Assembly (NCBI RefSeq): GCF_905404315.1 | Contig: NC_066268.1 | Span: 10,640,001 to 10,704,000 of the forward strand | DNA: 64,000 nt | Direction: 5' to 3' | Source of the DNA: Leptidea sinapis | Lineage: Eukaryota > Arthropoda > Insecta > Lepidoptera > Pieridae | Shown here: positions 15,101 to 30,100 of the stretch, in pieces | Position numbering within the stretch: the first letter of the stretch is position 1 | Layout of the letters: the number at the start of each line of letters is the position of its first letter | The notes under the pieces: generated by a model | Databases searched by the model: none | Told to the model about the DNA's origin: nothing | What the model saw: the letters and a program-made list of their open reading frames with translations, nothing else | Translations under genes and position numbers: made by a program

Positions 15101-18100
15101 TCGAGCCCACGGGTAGTGTACCTGTTGAGCGCCCATCAGCCAGCGCGACGAGGACGCAGTCGTGTCGTCCTCTTATGTCCGGCGGTCGTCGATTGTAAAT
15201 AGTAATGCGCGATGCCACGCAAATGCTGAGATCGAGCTTCATCGGCTCATTTGATCAAATTATTCACTTGCTATATATCCGAATTGCATAAGACCATTCA
15301 TAGCGCGTTTTAACATACTTAGTACGCCATCTAGTAGAGAACATTGAAAGTAAGTGAACAATTATACAGTCGATCTTGTCGATTACTGAGGTATTGTGAA
15401 TGATTGTTGTTGTTGTGTTTGTCCGCCCAGACCGCAAGGCGTCGTCCAGCAGCCTGGAGCAGCTCCGGCGCCGCGCGGGCGAGGTGGGCGGCTCGCTCAC
15501 CCGCAAGGGCTCGGTGGAGCGCCGCGCCGCGCCCGCACCGCACTCCGCCGACGACGTGCTGCACTCGCTCGACACCTTCAAGCCTATTGTCATCACACTC
15601 ACCAGCTTCTTCAAACAGGTTAACGCTTTTTTTTTCACGAAATTAAGGGACGAGACGAGCAGAACGTTCAGCTGATGGTAATTGATGCGACCTGCCCATT
15701 ACAATGCGGTGGCGAAAGCAGTTGTGTCTAGAAAAAAAGAAGAACGAAAGGATGATTTTGATAGGAGGCTCACTGAAGATTTCCAGTCAAACATTAAGTT
15801 CTTCTGGAAATCCATCAAAACTGTTAGAGGAAAAACTTCTACCTCGGAGCTCAGTATAATCAGGAGTCAAGATGGGAACATTATAAGAGGAGAAGAATGT
15901 GTGCTAAAGAGATGGAAAGAGTATTTTGAAAGTTTGTTTGAAAGAGAGGAAGTGCATGAACAACATCCGGCAGCTTCTATTGAAACTAATATAAATGTTG
16001 ATGAAAGTGAGATAAGCATGGATGAAATAGTGAAAGCATTGAAAAGTATGAGATTAGGTAAAGCTGCAGGGTATGACAGTATTACCGTCGAGATGCTGAG
16101 GGCTGGTCAGGGCATAGTGGCTAGCCTGTAATCGTGCCATTGTATAAGGGAAATGGGTCACGACAAGACTGCAGAAATTACTGCGGTATAAGCCTTCTCA
16201 GCGTCGTCGGTAAATTGTAAGCAAAAGTGTTGATTGAAAGAGTTGTGAATGAAACAGACGAAAAAGTATGGGATGCACAAGCGGGATTTAGAAAGGGAAT
16301 GGGATGTACGGATCAGGTTTTTTCCTTGCGGTGCATAGCCGAAAAGTTTTTGGCTAAAAACAAAAAGGTCTATTGCGCGTTCGTGGATCTAGAAAAGGCC
16401 TATGATAGAGTGGTGAGGACTGAATGGTTTAATATCGAAAAAGGTGTTAGACAGGGATGTGTAGCGTCACCATGGCTGTTTAAACTGTTCATGAACAATT
16501 GCTTGACAGGTTTAAAAGAGAATGACAGTGGGTTGAGAATGAATGAGTTACTCGTCAAATGTTTTCTCTATGCTGATGACCAAGTATTACTTGCATCTTC
16601 AGCCGAGGAGTTGCAAGAGATGGTAACTGCTATGAATAGAGCTTCTGGTAGAAAGGGAATGAAGATGAATGTAAAGAAGACGAAAGGGATGGTGCTTGAA
16701 AGAGATGAGGTAGTGACAGACTGCAATATCGTGATTGGAGATGAAAAAATTGAACAGGTGAATGAGTTTGTGTATCTGGGTTCTAAATTTACAAGAGATG
16801 GAAAGTATGATATTGCCCTGTACTTTTCCCGGGGTGTAAAAAGAATAGGGGAGTCCCAGGCCCATGGGTGTCGTAAGAGGCGACTAAAGGCTTTTTAGAG
16901 GTGGGAGACTCACGCTGCCGTCTTTTGACGTCAGCACAATCGGGCCAGACTCGTCCGGGTTAATTACCACACTCGCACAGAATACCGGCGTGAAGTAGCG
17001 GCCTAGCGCCGCTATGTTTCGCATAGGTTAGTGTCGAGGACCGGTGGCCAACGACGTACTTGCACAGATCCCCTCCGCTGAAATCGTAGTCTTGGGTGAT
17101 TTCAACGGGCACAATGCCGAATGGCTTGGATCACGTACCACAGACTACGCAGGGCGATCTGTGCATAATTTTGCATTGGCGTATGGTCTGTCCCAATTGG
17201 TTGAGTCGCCAACGCGGCTCCCGGATGTGGATAGCCACATGCCGTCCTAATTGGATCTTCTGCTGACTACACATCCCGATGGCTACCAGGTCTTTGTCGG
17301 CGCCCCTCTCGGAACGTCCGACCATTGCCTGGTCAGGAGTGTAGTGCCTATCCGACGCCAACGTCGACCACCAGCGACCCGCCGCGTTTGGCACTACAAG
17401 TCAGCAGATTGGGATAGGATGCGTTCCTTTTTTGCATCCTACCCTTGGGGCAGGGTTTGTTTCCCTTCGGATGATCCTAGTTAAAGCAGCATCTGACTGC
17501 AAAAAACAGGCGTATCGAACTTGGGTTGCGGCGCTGGGCACAAAGGATCCGAACTGCACAGTTCTTAAGAGGAAATACAATCGTGCCTCCAGATTTTTTA
17601 AGCGGCAAATCGCCCGTGCAAAGTCAAAACACGTCGTCAAAATCGGCGAGCAGCTTTCCAGTTACCCGACCGGAACACGCAAGTTCTGGTCGTTGTCGAA
17701 AGCTGCTCTTGGTAACTTCAGCCAGCCGTCCATGCCGCCGTTGCACATGAGGAATGACACCCTGGCCCATACGGCAAAAGAGAAAGCCGATCTCTTGTGC
17801 ACTCTTTTCGCCTCCAACTCGACTCTTGACGACAACGGAAAAACACCGCCGACCATCCCGTGGTGTCAGAGCTCTATGCCTGAAGTACAGTTCAGACAGA
17901 AAACTGTTAGGCGAGCTCTGTTTTCGTTGGACGTCAGGAAGTCGAGCGGGCCGGATGGCATTTCTCCAATCGTGCTTAGAACGTGTGCCCCTGAGTTGAC
18001 GCCGGAGCTAACGCGTTTATTCCGGCACTCTTATTCTAAAGGCGTAGTCCCTGACTCATGGAAGTCAGCCCTTGTCCATCCGATCCAAAAAAAAAGGAGA

Positions 18101-21100
18101 CAGTTCGGATCCGGCAAACTACAGGCCTATTGCTATTACCTCCCTGCTCTCCAAAATCATGGAGAGCATAATTAGCCGTCAACTCTTGGTATATCTAGAG
18201 GGTCACCAGTTGATCAACGACCGACATAAGTAACAATACGGGTTTCGCCATAGTCGGTCGGCAGGTGATCTTCTGGTATACCTATCACATAGATGGGCAG
18301 CGGCTATTGAAAGCAAGGGGGAAGGCCTGGCAGTTAGCCTGGATATAGCGAAGGCCTTTGATCGTGTATGCCACAAGGCGCTCCTCTCCAAACTTCCATC
18401 ATTTGGGCTTCCCGAGAGCTTGTGCAAGTGGACCTCCAGCTTCCTCACTGGGCGCAGCATATAGGTCGTTGTCGACGGATATTGCTCGAACCCGAAGCCC
18501 GTGAATGCTGGAGTGCCCCAAGGCTGTGTGCTGTCTCCCACGCTGTTTCTTCTGCATATCATTGATATGTTGGACACCTCCTATTATATGTGACTTACTA
18601 TTCAACAGGATTTTTATACTACCAAGTAATTTAAATGACAGGTGACCCGTACGCTCGTTTGTCCTCCTATTCCAAAAAAAATCATTTTATTGATCGTATA
18701 TTCGTAGAAAGTGAAAGAAATAGGAAGTCGACGAGAAGGGTTGAGTTTTTTTTTACATTTTATCATCCGCAAGTGTTGTATTAGTTTTTCGATTTAAAAT
18801 GGTCATATTATATTCATTACATAATTTTTGAATATTTACATTACAAAATGTAAATGATGCAAATGATGCAAATGGGTGTTACAGAGTCTGGCATGGTCCC
18901 TAGCGCCTTAACTATGTTTTGACTTTTGATACTTAAAAGCGACATAGCACAGATAATATTTAAGGTTTGCGCATAATTCATTCACTCTAACATCGTATAA
19001 AATCAAAATATTAGTCTATGGTTACGATGCTGTTATGATAAACGATATGGAATACGAATATTTGTTAGAGTAGGCTAGGAGCGTTATATTCGGGGTATTA
19101 TCGTATCGTTTCAGATATATCGCTGTCGATTTTGCTAGTAGAAATGCTGATTCGCGCGTTGCACGATAGCAGTGAAAATAACTCTTTTTAAAGCGTTCTG
19201 CACATCGCTCTACTCGAGTAGCCTGTGGGCAACACTAATAAATCGTACAGCGCCCTCGAGTCCAGTATAACAACACTTTCCGAGCACTGTTGGAGCTGCC
19301 ACGTTTTTGTAGAGCGTCCGCTATGTTTGCACACGTAGAGGTTGATAGCTTTAGCGCCGTTCTACGTACAAAAGCGGCTTCTCTCCTACGCCGAATACGA
19401 GGCAGTAGTAACAGTTATCCGAAGGCGATAGCCGACAGCGGGGACTGTCCGTATGTTAGCCATTTAATAAAAATGCATATGTCCCTTCGTAGATATAATT
19501 ACTAACACAATTAGATTATAAGTTTACTAACAATGGATCGTATTTATCTGAAAATAAACGTTTTATTTATTATAACCATACAGGAAACTGATAAACTTCG
19601 CGATGAGGATCTGTACAAGTTCCTGGCGGAGATCAAGCGGCCGAGCTCGGCGCCCAAGAAGCTCAAGTGCATCCCTGGGACGCTCAAGATAGAGGTGTCG
19701 CCGTGCCCGGACGAGATCAAGAACGGACTGACGCCAGAACTGGCCAGAATAAGTCCTTATGGAGGTTCTATTTCAATTACTTTTGATACTCTTTGTATGC
19801 TATTCTTTTATATTTCTTAAAACACTTACTATAAGATTTGCCTTCTGCTGGGCAAGTATCCAAATGGTTGCATCGGAGTGTATTTGTTTTGGTTCAAAGT
19901 CAAATAAACATTATTCAATTAGGCTTAAACTTAGCGCATTTGAATTGTAACTATAAATATTTCCTTTAAAATACTGCATCTTCCATATGTTCGGAAAAAG
20001 TGAAGCTCCTGCGAGCTTTTTTTTTATATAAGAGGGGGCAAACGGGCAAGAGGCTCATGAGATGGGGAGAGATGAGGCCACCGCCCATGGACATTCGCAA
20101 CATCAGGTGTGTCAAGAAATACGTTGCCGGCCTTTAAGGTGGGAGTATGCTTTTTTCTTGAAGGTCCCTAAGTCGTATCTGTTCGAGAAAACCACAGCCG
20201 GTAATTGATTCCACAAAGTGGCTGTGCGAGGCAAGAAATTTCTAGCAAAACTCGCGATTGTGGAATGCCAGACGTCAACGTGATGTGGGTTGTAAGGTGC
20301 TGCATCCAATGTATGAATTGTGTCAAATATTTCTTAAATCTGAATAATATCAAATATTTCTTATAAAGTTATATAGAATAAACTGTATGAATATAAATAT
20401 TGGATGTATCAACCTTTAGAGCTTGAATTCATTGTTTGTGTAAGAATGCTTCGATTACATAAAGCATGCTGTAAGTACATAAAATTGTAGGAAAGGTTAG
20501 TTTTTTTTAATTTATGCAATGTAATCATTAACACTGTGACTACTGTTTCTTATATTGGTGATCCATAAACGGTCGTTCCCTATATACTATCTTCAGATAT
20601 AGATAAATTAATACCTTCTCCTGTCAGTAATTAGCTGTCAATAATCTGAAGCTGTCCCAATATACCCGATAAGTCATTCTTATCGCCTTATATTGGGACG
20701 CGTGAATTGCTTTTTCTATACAAAAAACTTCTATCGCCGGTAAGCTTTACGTCCTCCCACCGACAGACAGCGTGTACGGATAAGGTGAGTTACCGTCGCT
20801 AAGTTTATTGGTACAGAAAAGCTGGAGATATACTGAATATTGGGAACGGCCGTAAATAAATAAATAAATGAACATGATGGTCGTGATCGTGTTCAGACGA
20901 GAAGGTGCGGCCGTGCAAGGAGGTGTTAGTATTCGGGCCTTCGCCCCCCGCGCCCCACCTCCACTACCGCAACCTGCTGTTCGTGTGCGTGCGCGACCTC
21001 AACCTGGCCGCCTGCGCCTCGCGCGCCGGCTCCGCGCGGAACATCACGGTCAGTGTGCAGTCTCACTAACTCTCTAAGATAGGGATTCACTCGAAATGTC

Positions 21101-24100
21101 GGCTATAACCTTGTAAAAACGGAGACAGCAGAAATCCACTACGTTAGCAACTGTTTGCTTTCAAACTTTTACCAATGAGAGGCTCCGTTGTACAGGATGC
21201 CGCCTAGATTATAGGAAGCACAAAGGCGCCTATTTCTGCGGTAAAGCAGTAATGTGTTTCGGTCTGAAGGGCACCGTAGCTAGTGAAATTACTGGGCAAA
21301 TAAGACTTAACATCTTATGTCTCAAGGTGACGAGCGCAATTATGGTTCCGCTCAGAATGTTTTTCAAGAATCCTGAACGGCACTGTAATGGACAAGGCGT
21401 GTCAATTACCATCAGCCGAACGTCCTGCTCGTCTCATCTCATTTTCATAAAAAAAAACTTAGCCGGATTATACTTCGTCGCCATATTGTAATTACTATTT
21501 CAAACTTATGTCAGATCTCACTGCACGTTTCAATTTTTACTTAGGCAGACCCGTCTTTAAATACGTAGTATTTACATACTCTTTGGTCAGTGTGCCTCAT
21601 GCTCCGTAAATTAAGCAAGTTTACACATCAACGAATAATACGATAATAAGGTACGGTCGCTCTTTCGGTTGATCTTTTCAGTGGTAAACATCATTGCCAT
21701 ACAATGTTACTTTGATGTGCTTCGTCCAAAAGTGTGCTACGCCGGCAAAGAAATAGAATTGTTGATTGGGGCCGTAAGTGTTGCAGAATTACTTAAGACT
21801 TCCCACGTTTTATACATTTTTAAATCATATATTTAATTTCAATCTACCACCCATTCCCACGAGAAGAACGGGCGGAAGAAACCATGCAGACCTCTTTTTT
21901 TTAAATAGAATATTATTACAATAGAATTTATTCATTACATACCCTGAAGTGGTCACTCCATTCCCAAGCTATGCTATTATTTATTTTAAAAACTTTCACC
22001 ACATAAACTTTTAGAATAATTCTTTTGAAAGTCCGAACACATGTATATTGTATATTGTCTGTAATCCTGTTGGAAAATCATACACTTGTATCATACGACC
22101 CTCGTCAGTAGTGCTTCTCTACTTAAAGTGTTGGCCACAGTGTCTTGTTTCCATTTACAAGAGAAAAGGGTGAGGGAGTATAATATTTACTGCAAATAAT
22201 TAAAAAATAATTATCTATTTGAACCTTTGTGAACCAGAAAACAGTCGTCAGTACAGATACTTTTGATAGGAGATTTAGTAATTTTTGAAATGTGTGAACA
22301 TGACGTCACAAACATGGCGGCCTGTCCACATCTTATCACGCATGGTTTTGTGGAACACACGCCGATGCCAATAACACATTAAATGTATAATATAACATTG
22401 ACAAACTTTTACACAAATTATCTCGCCCCAAACTAGGCAGAGCCTGTACTATGGGCACAAGAAATTGATATCATATCATAACATCCATTACTCGGAGACA
22501 ATCATCCATATTCATCATATAAATGTTTGCATCTATCGGGATTGGAACCCGGGACCTCTAACTCAGTAGGCAGGGTCAGGGGCTATATGGGTCGTCGTTA
22601 AATATTAATAGTTCATCGGTTGCTCCAGGTTCGGGTGCAGCTGATGTCTGGCGAGCATCAAGACAGTGCGCTGCCCAACATCTTCGGGCGGAGTTCGTGC
22701 CCTGAGTTCACGACGGAGGCCTATACCACCGTGCTGTACCATAACAAGTTTGTTAATCATTCAATATACCTACTTACAACAAACCATACAACATACCATA
22801 ATTACCAGTGGGAGGCTCCTTTGCACAGGATGCCGGCTAGATTGTGGGTACCGCAACGGCGCCTATTTCTGCCGTGAAGCAGTAATGTGTAAACATTACT
22901 GTGTTTTGGTCTGAAGGGCTCAATTGTAGTGCCGCTCTGATTTTTATCGAGAATCCTGAGCACTGCATTGTAATAGTCAGGGCGTATCAATTACCATCAA
23001 CTGAACGTCCTGCTCGTCTCGTCCCTTATTATCATTAAAAAATTATAAAGCGTCCCGATTTAACGGATCTTCTACATTTAAAACTTTTGTATGGATTCCA
23101 ATACTAATATAATATTAATGTGAAATAAGCTTTGTCTATCTGTTATTTAGGCGCTGAATGGATTACGATGAAAGTTTGAGATAGTTTGAATCTCTGGAGT
23201 AGATCTAGATTAGTTTTTATATTTGTAAATAATCCCTTGCGGGGGTGAAAAATTTTGCGGGATCAAATGTTTACTCTTTATAATTATACTTTTTGTGAGA
23301 AATAAATAATCCTTTTCCATATTTGACCAACCAAGATTAACCTTATATATGGATTTTTAAGATTAATAGCTTAGCACAGGTTAAGTTGCATTTGTAACTT
23401 AGTTACAACTTATTTTTAGTCGTGAAAATCTCCAATTATTCTTTATGCCTCTCAAACATTCAAACAGCTTGTCTTTGCTTATTTTTGGTATCCACTCAAA
23501 CTGCTTCAGTTTAACATTGAAAATTAATATTTGAAGGAGTTCCGAGTTGACAAGCTGAACAAATTACCATAGAGTCAAATTAAAGAGTTAATGCCTTCCA
23601 AAAACATTTGCAATTAGAAACTTTATTTTCTTAGTTATACAATGTATAATTCGTGTAAATTATAGATATTAAGTTACCGAGCTTCGCATCTTTCCCTTCG
23701 TGGTACAATTTTCAAATAAATGTGTGTGCGTCTGTAAAACAACGAAATGCACAGCAGTATTTGTTGACCGAGGTCTGTGTCAGGAACCCGTCGCTATACG
23801 ACGAGATCAAGATCAAGCTGCCAGCTGACCTGGGTGACCAGCACCACCTGCTCTTCACGTTCGTCCACGTGTCGTGCCAGCGCAAACCCGTGGCACCTGA
23901 CCACGAGAAGAACGTGGAGACGCCCGTCGGCTATTCCGTGAGTGAATTTATGTACAGCAGATTTATTTATTTATTCAGAAACAGACAGTCTTACAAATGA
24001 ATACTAAATTAAATAACAGATACTAGACCTATAGTTTCCTTAATTAACAAATTTAATAGCGAACAGTCTTATAATTATACACAAATATAAAAATACTTCA

Positions 24101-27100
24101 TTAAAATCATAAAAATCCTATAGTCTAGTCGACAAGTTGAAAATGGTACAAAATAGAGATACTGCTCTTAAAATTATGTGCGATAGCTCATTGGATCCGG
24201 AATGACGCCTAGAAAAATGTGCCAAACGCGTGTATTACCACATAAAAAATTGCAAAGTTATAAACAATTAAAGATGAAAAAAAAATGGCATTTCGTTTTT
24301 TGCCAATATTTCATAAACTATTAATATTTAAGAAATTTCAATTCTGAAAGAGGAGTTATATTCCAATAAAAAATCCTAACTCCTGGAACTCTATCTCAAT
24401 TATTTATAATTTTAATTTAACGCTGAAAATAGGCGAGTACGGCACATTAATTAATTTATTTATCGGTTATTTTCGCATATTTTTTTTAATTTGAAAAGAT
24501 TATGGTGTGTTCTGAACACTATAAATAATTTATTTCCGTCGGAAATTTTACTTAAAGTTAATTTTTAGTTTGGTTCTGCGCAGGCCATTTAATATATTGG
24601 ATTAAATAGGCTAAGGTACAAAGTGTTGTTGCAATATGTTATGTATTGTCACTTGTTATGGTTGATAAATATATTTCTATTTCTGTCACTTTACACAGCT
24701 GGCCCAAGAGGGACTATTTTGTTAACAACTAAACTATCATGTACTTGAATTATATTCACTTATTAATTATTAATGTACTGAATATTAAATTTATCTTGTG
24801 TAAATAATTTATCAATTTTTTATTTAATATTTACGTTCACGCTACATACTCACTATGTAAACTTTTCTGTATCTATCATTCCCTACTCTGTGGTCCTGTC
24901 TTGTGGACAGTGACAGATAGTGCTAGTGCGCATGCAGTTATCTGCGTCAAAAGCCATGTACTGGTTTTGTAATAAGGCGGCATATATATTATTCAAGGAT
25001 GTGGTTACTCGAATTTCAAACGTTTTTCTACCGAGTGAAAGTTGTAAGCGAGTACTTGGTAGTTATTGGCGCATATTATATACATTTACCCTCTTTTTCG
25101 CTCATTTACCGTGTCGAACGCTATCATCGTCACAACTACCGGTTAAACTTATAAATGCAACTCGGGGAAACTCAAAAAATCCTTGAATCGTTGTAATTTG
25201 GACCATATTTCTATCCATAACCATACCACTGATTTCTGTAATAAATATAGCAGCTGCTTTGTTTAAAGAATTCTCGATTTGTCAACATTTAAGTGCATTT
25301 TAAAATTGTATGTATTTAAATGAATGTTAATATTGTAGTGGCTGCCTCTGTGCCGCAACGGCAAGCTGACCAGCGGAGAGTTCTGCCTGCCCGCCATGCA
25401 GGAGGAGCCGCCCCCCAACTACTCGTACATATCGCCCGATGTACTGCTGCCCGGCACGCGCTGGATAGACAACCACAAACCCATCTTCACCGTGGCGCTG
25501 GAGCCCTACACCACGGTGCATCCGCAAGTGAGGCGACCTATGCGCACTCAGTACCATTTGGTATTTAAGGCGACACTAAACGCCAGTGACCTTGAGCGAT
25601 ATGAGTTCATTTAATGGCCGCCCGCCCACCATTCTGTGTGTGCAAGTTTCAGCGTGAATGAGAGAGAGCATGAAATGCCTGTTCATATTTTTGAACAAAA
25701 TTCTTGCGTGAAAAATTAAGTATTTATTTTTTAAATTTTAACAGGCGCAAATAGTTTTTATGTTTACAATCCTTTTTATTGATTACTAATCTGAATATAA
25801 ATTTAAATGCTATAAGAATACTTAACTCTTCTGAGTTTCGTACTAAAAAATGCGTCTTCCCGAAAAAACTTTTAAAAATTATATTATAAATGGTAGTTCA
25901 AAATGGCTCTGGAGTGCTAAGTGTAAAGTAAGACTTACGGGTATGTGTAACAGGATATTTATATGTTTTTATAAACCATATAAATATCCTCCAAATGCTA
26001 TATTCTTAACCGACTTCAAATGGAGGAGGTTCTCAATCCGACCGGTATTTTTTTATGTATGTACATCGATTACTCTTGAGATGTATGATCCGATTTACGT
26101 AATTCTTCTTTAGTTCGATGCGAAATAGATGCCATTTGGTCCAATAAAAATTTTACATTACATTTTGCCCAGTAGTTTTCATTTGATGAACATTTTAAAT
26201 GAAAATTTTTGTCTACGTGGATGATGTAATTGTTTTTTGTATACGGCTATTTTAGGAGTTTTCATTCAGGTTGATAATATATTACTATTATTAACTGACA
26301 CTAAAAAGCAAAAAAAAGTAAATTTTTAGATATTAGATACTTTTCAGTTTTTAAAGTCGGTTTTTTTAAAAGTAGTTTTTTATCATCTTTAAACTTGTCT
26401 AAAAAAACAGTCTTTCAGTTTTTTCTGCTAACACTTCGTTACAAATAGATGTTCAGGATCACAATGCATTACTGTTATTGGTACAGGACAGCTACATTGA
26501 GCGGTTCGCGATGGCTTGCGAGGCGGTGCAGGAGGGAAACATTCCAGCACGCATCGGACTCGTCAACATGGAGGCCGAGCTCAGAGCCAGGTACCTCATA
26601 TCACGTATTGGTACACCACTACCAGCGTGTTTATCACTTCTAATTTTATCTTCTTATTTTAAGGGACGAGACGAGCAGGACGTTCAGCTGATGGTAATTT
26701 ATGCGCCCTGGCCGTAACAATGCAGTACCGCTCAGGATTCTTGAAAAACGCCAAAAATTCTGAGTGGCACTACAACTGCGCTCGTCACCTTGAGACATAA
26801 GATGTTGAGTCTCATTTGCCCAGTTATCTCTGTTGCAACTCTCGTTACCCATATTAGCTCTGGGCTTCCTCGGAGCATAAAAAGAATATGGAAGTCTCAG
26901 ACCCAAGGGTGTCGTAAGGCGGGAGGCGTCCTTGCAGGGGATGCCGGCTAGATTTTGGGTACTACAACGGCGCTGTCTTCTGCTGTGAAGAAGTAATATG
27001 TAAGCATTGCATGCACGTATTCTGTTTCGTTCTGAAGGGCGCCGTAGCTATTGAATTTACTAGGCAAATGAGACTTCACATATTATGTCTCACGGTGACG

Positions 27101-30100
27101 AGTGCAATTGTAGTGCCTCTCAGAAGTTTTGTGTTTTTCAAAACGGTAATGGGCAGGGCATTCAATAAGCTGAAGGTGCTGCTCGTCTCGTCCCTTATTG
27201 TCAAAAAAAAAACAAAAAACAGAATGATGTATGAATGCTAGAAGAATAACCCTGATGTTAAATAAAGAGAGCACGTGGACCTTCAGTTAGTAAAACATGA
27301 TTATTATTACTTTCCTATCATAAGACTGGTACAAGAACAGATGAAAAGTTTAAACAATTGCATTTGGCTCCATACCTACTTTGTGTAATGCTATCACAGC
27401 CGGCCGTAATGATTAAAATGTAATAGACGGTTCAAAAGTATTTTTTTAAAATCCAAGCTATATGAGTTTTGTCTTTTTTTTTATGGAAAAGTAACCACCG
27501 CCGCCCACATTCTCTTGCAACACCAGATGAATCACTGGAGCGTTGCCGGCCTTTAAAGATGTTGTACGCGCTTTTTTGAAGGTACCCATTTCGTATTGTC
27601 CCGGAAACACCGCACAAGGAAGCACATTGTACAGCTTTGTAGTACGTTGAAGAAAGTTCCTCCACAACCGCACTGTGGAGGACCGTCACACATCAAGATG
27701 GTGGGGATGATATCCTAATCTGTGGCGTGTCGTATCGTGCGAAGGTGGAATGTAGCGGCAGGAATCAAGTGCAACAGCTCTTCGGAATACTCCCTGAGAT
27801 AATGAAGAATTTTCACTCATTTTGACTTTTAGCTTTTCGTATTCTCTATAGAAAATATGAAATTTGTGTTTAAAAACTATTTCGATCGTTAACACTCACG
27901 CAGTCCTTTGCGCGCTCCGGTAAGGGTCACTAGGAGATTACGCAAATATTGTGTGAAATGTTTAATTAAAATATAAGAAAGTTATGTGTTGTGCCAAAAT
28001 GTAAAAGAACAAGCACTAAAGAAGGAAATTAAGGAGTGAGTGTTGATATGTGACGTCACACAGCGGCTTATATTCATGGGAACGTTAGATGTGTGTAAAA
28101 TCTAAACTAATTGGTATTTTGAAATGAAACAAAGACCAGTGTATTCATATACATATTGACACACACACTTTTTACACAAATTATGTTGCCCCAAATGAAG
28201 CATATATAGCCTGTGTTATGGGTTGCAAGACAACGATATATTTAATACATTATACTTACTTAAACATATATAAATACATATAATCATACATAAATACATT
28301 TAAACATCCATGACTCAGAAACAAACATCCATATTCATCATATAAATGCTTGCACCTACCGGGATTCGAACCCGAGACCTCTAGCTTAGTAGGTAGGATC
28401 GCTAACCGCTCGGCTATACATATACTCCCTTATTCATAATGGTCCGCTAACTTTAAACAGTCGCTTAGTAGTGTTTTCTGACTTAGGTCAATAGAAGAAG
28501 ACAGAGTGAGAATTAGCAATGCTTTAAGATAGCAGACTATTATGAATAAGGGTGATAGACTTTTGTTGCAAGCGATTTCGCATATCCATTAACATTCTTC
28601 ACTGTCTTTTATGCCCGAGCAGCATCACGGAGCTGCCGCTGGCCAGCTCGGAGGCGCTGGCGCGGTTCCTGCCTGTCCTGGGTGACAAGCTGCTGCAGCT
28701 ACTGGCCGCGCCACCTGAGCTGGCGGGTCGCTCGCTGAACATCGCACAGGACGTCTTCACCTGTCTCGCCAACCTCTTCACCGAGATCGTCGTGAGTCTT
28801 ATAACATATCGGTGTGGACTACACCGCATCTGTCCTATCCTACATACACACACATGCACATACACACACACGCCTTTTTCCCGTCATCGTAGGCAGAGAC
28901 AGCAGAATGCCACTTGCTTCTATCCTTTACACCACAATAATATAGATGTATATTGTGATTAATGTGCAGTGATCACTTCTTGCAGTGGGTCTAGAATCTC
29001 CTCAAACTAGTTTTAATAACTGTTTGGCGCGTACATATCGTATATACCTTTCGGCTGGCATACACTAGGAACAGGCAATCTGTGGTAAAACGGTATGTGT
29101 TTGAAATAACAGTCAGATATTTATTTTATGAACTTCTGGGATGGATTAAAAAAATGATGTTTTACAAATATTTTAAAAGAGACGCCATTGGTCACAGCGA
29201 AACTGTCACAAAAGTATGACAAGTGTCAGTTTTCAACCTAACCTCCACTGATTTGATTGTATGAACTATGACGTCATCGTACAAAAGGATCTGGGGCGCG
29301 AAACATAACTTTTAATTATTATATACTTTAATATACATACATATTTATTTACTTTTGATGCTATGCTATTACTATGTATTTATTTACTTACTTTTGATTT
29401 TTTTTATATTGATTTAAATTATGTCTCAAACGCGATGAAAACTTAACTGTGGGAATGATGCTGTGACAGCTCGGCTATGTAACGCTCGTTAAGATAAAGT
29501 CAGCTCGAGTTGACTGAGGGAGCTTGACCAATCAGTCCATAATTTACCTTACTATTTATTTTATGAATTTAGAACACAAAAAATAGTCGAAGTACGTATT
29601 AATAATATTGCTGTGATGAAGTTTTCACCTAAGTCGTTTGTTCTTAAGCAGACACCATTTTGTTATCATTAAGATGTATGCTATCGAATAGAAACATATT
29701 CATACTCTAGGGAATATGCTTATTTTCTTCTTCTTAGTTTTATTTTTCTGTCTGTGGTTTGAAATAGAACTAAAAATATATTTATTTACCATAGGGAGTG
29801 ACAATAATATAACATTTTGCAACAACACTAATTGGTAAACGTCATGAATCAACATAATTTCTAAAAGGGCTTTGACATTGGGAGAAGAACTTATAAGAAA
29901 CTCGCAACCAATCTTTTAAATCATATAACATGTAAGCCTACTTTATATAATATTACACAATTTTAGGTGGCCTGCGCAGAACCAGAAAAGAGACATGCAG
30001 CATTATTCTGTATATAATCTTCATTACTATGCAAAGTTTCTTATCCAAACTCAAATTCCAATTAAAAATCACTTTATTCATGCAGGTCACGGAGATGACA

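Noticed and set aside
14930..15202. GC-rich 90-codon reading as a gene
   Set aside because: No domain, low-complexity composition, and it sits among LINE debris.
24920..25186. 88-codon reading in intron 12
   Set aside because: No recognisable similarity and no splice or repeat context; likely chance.
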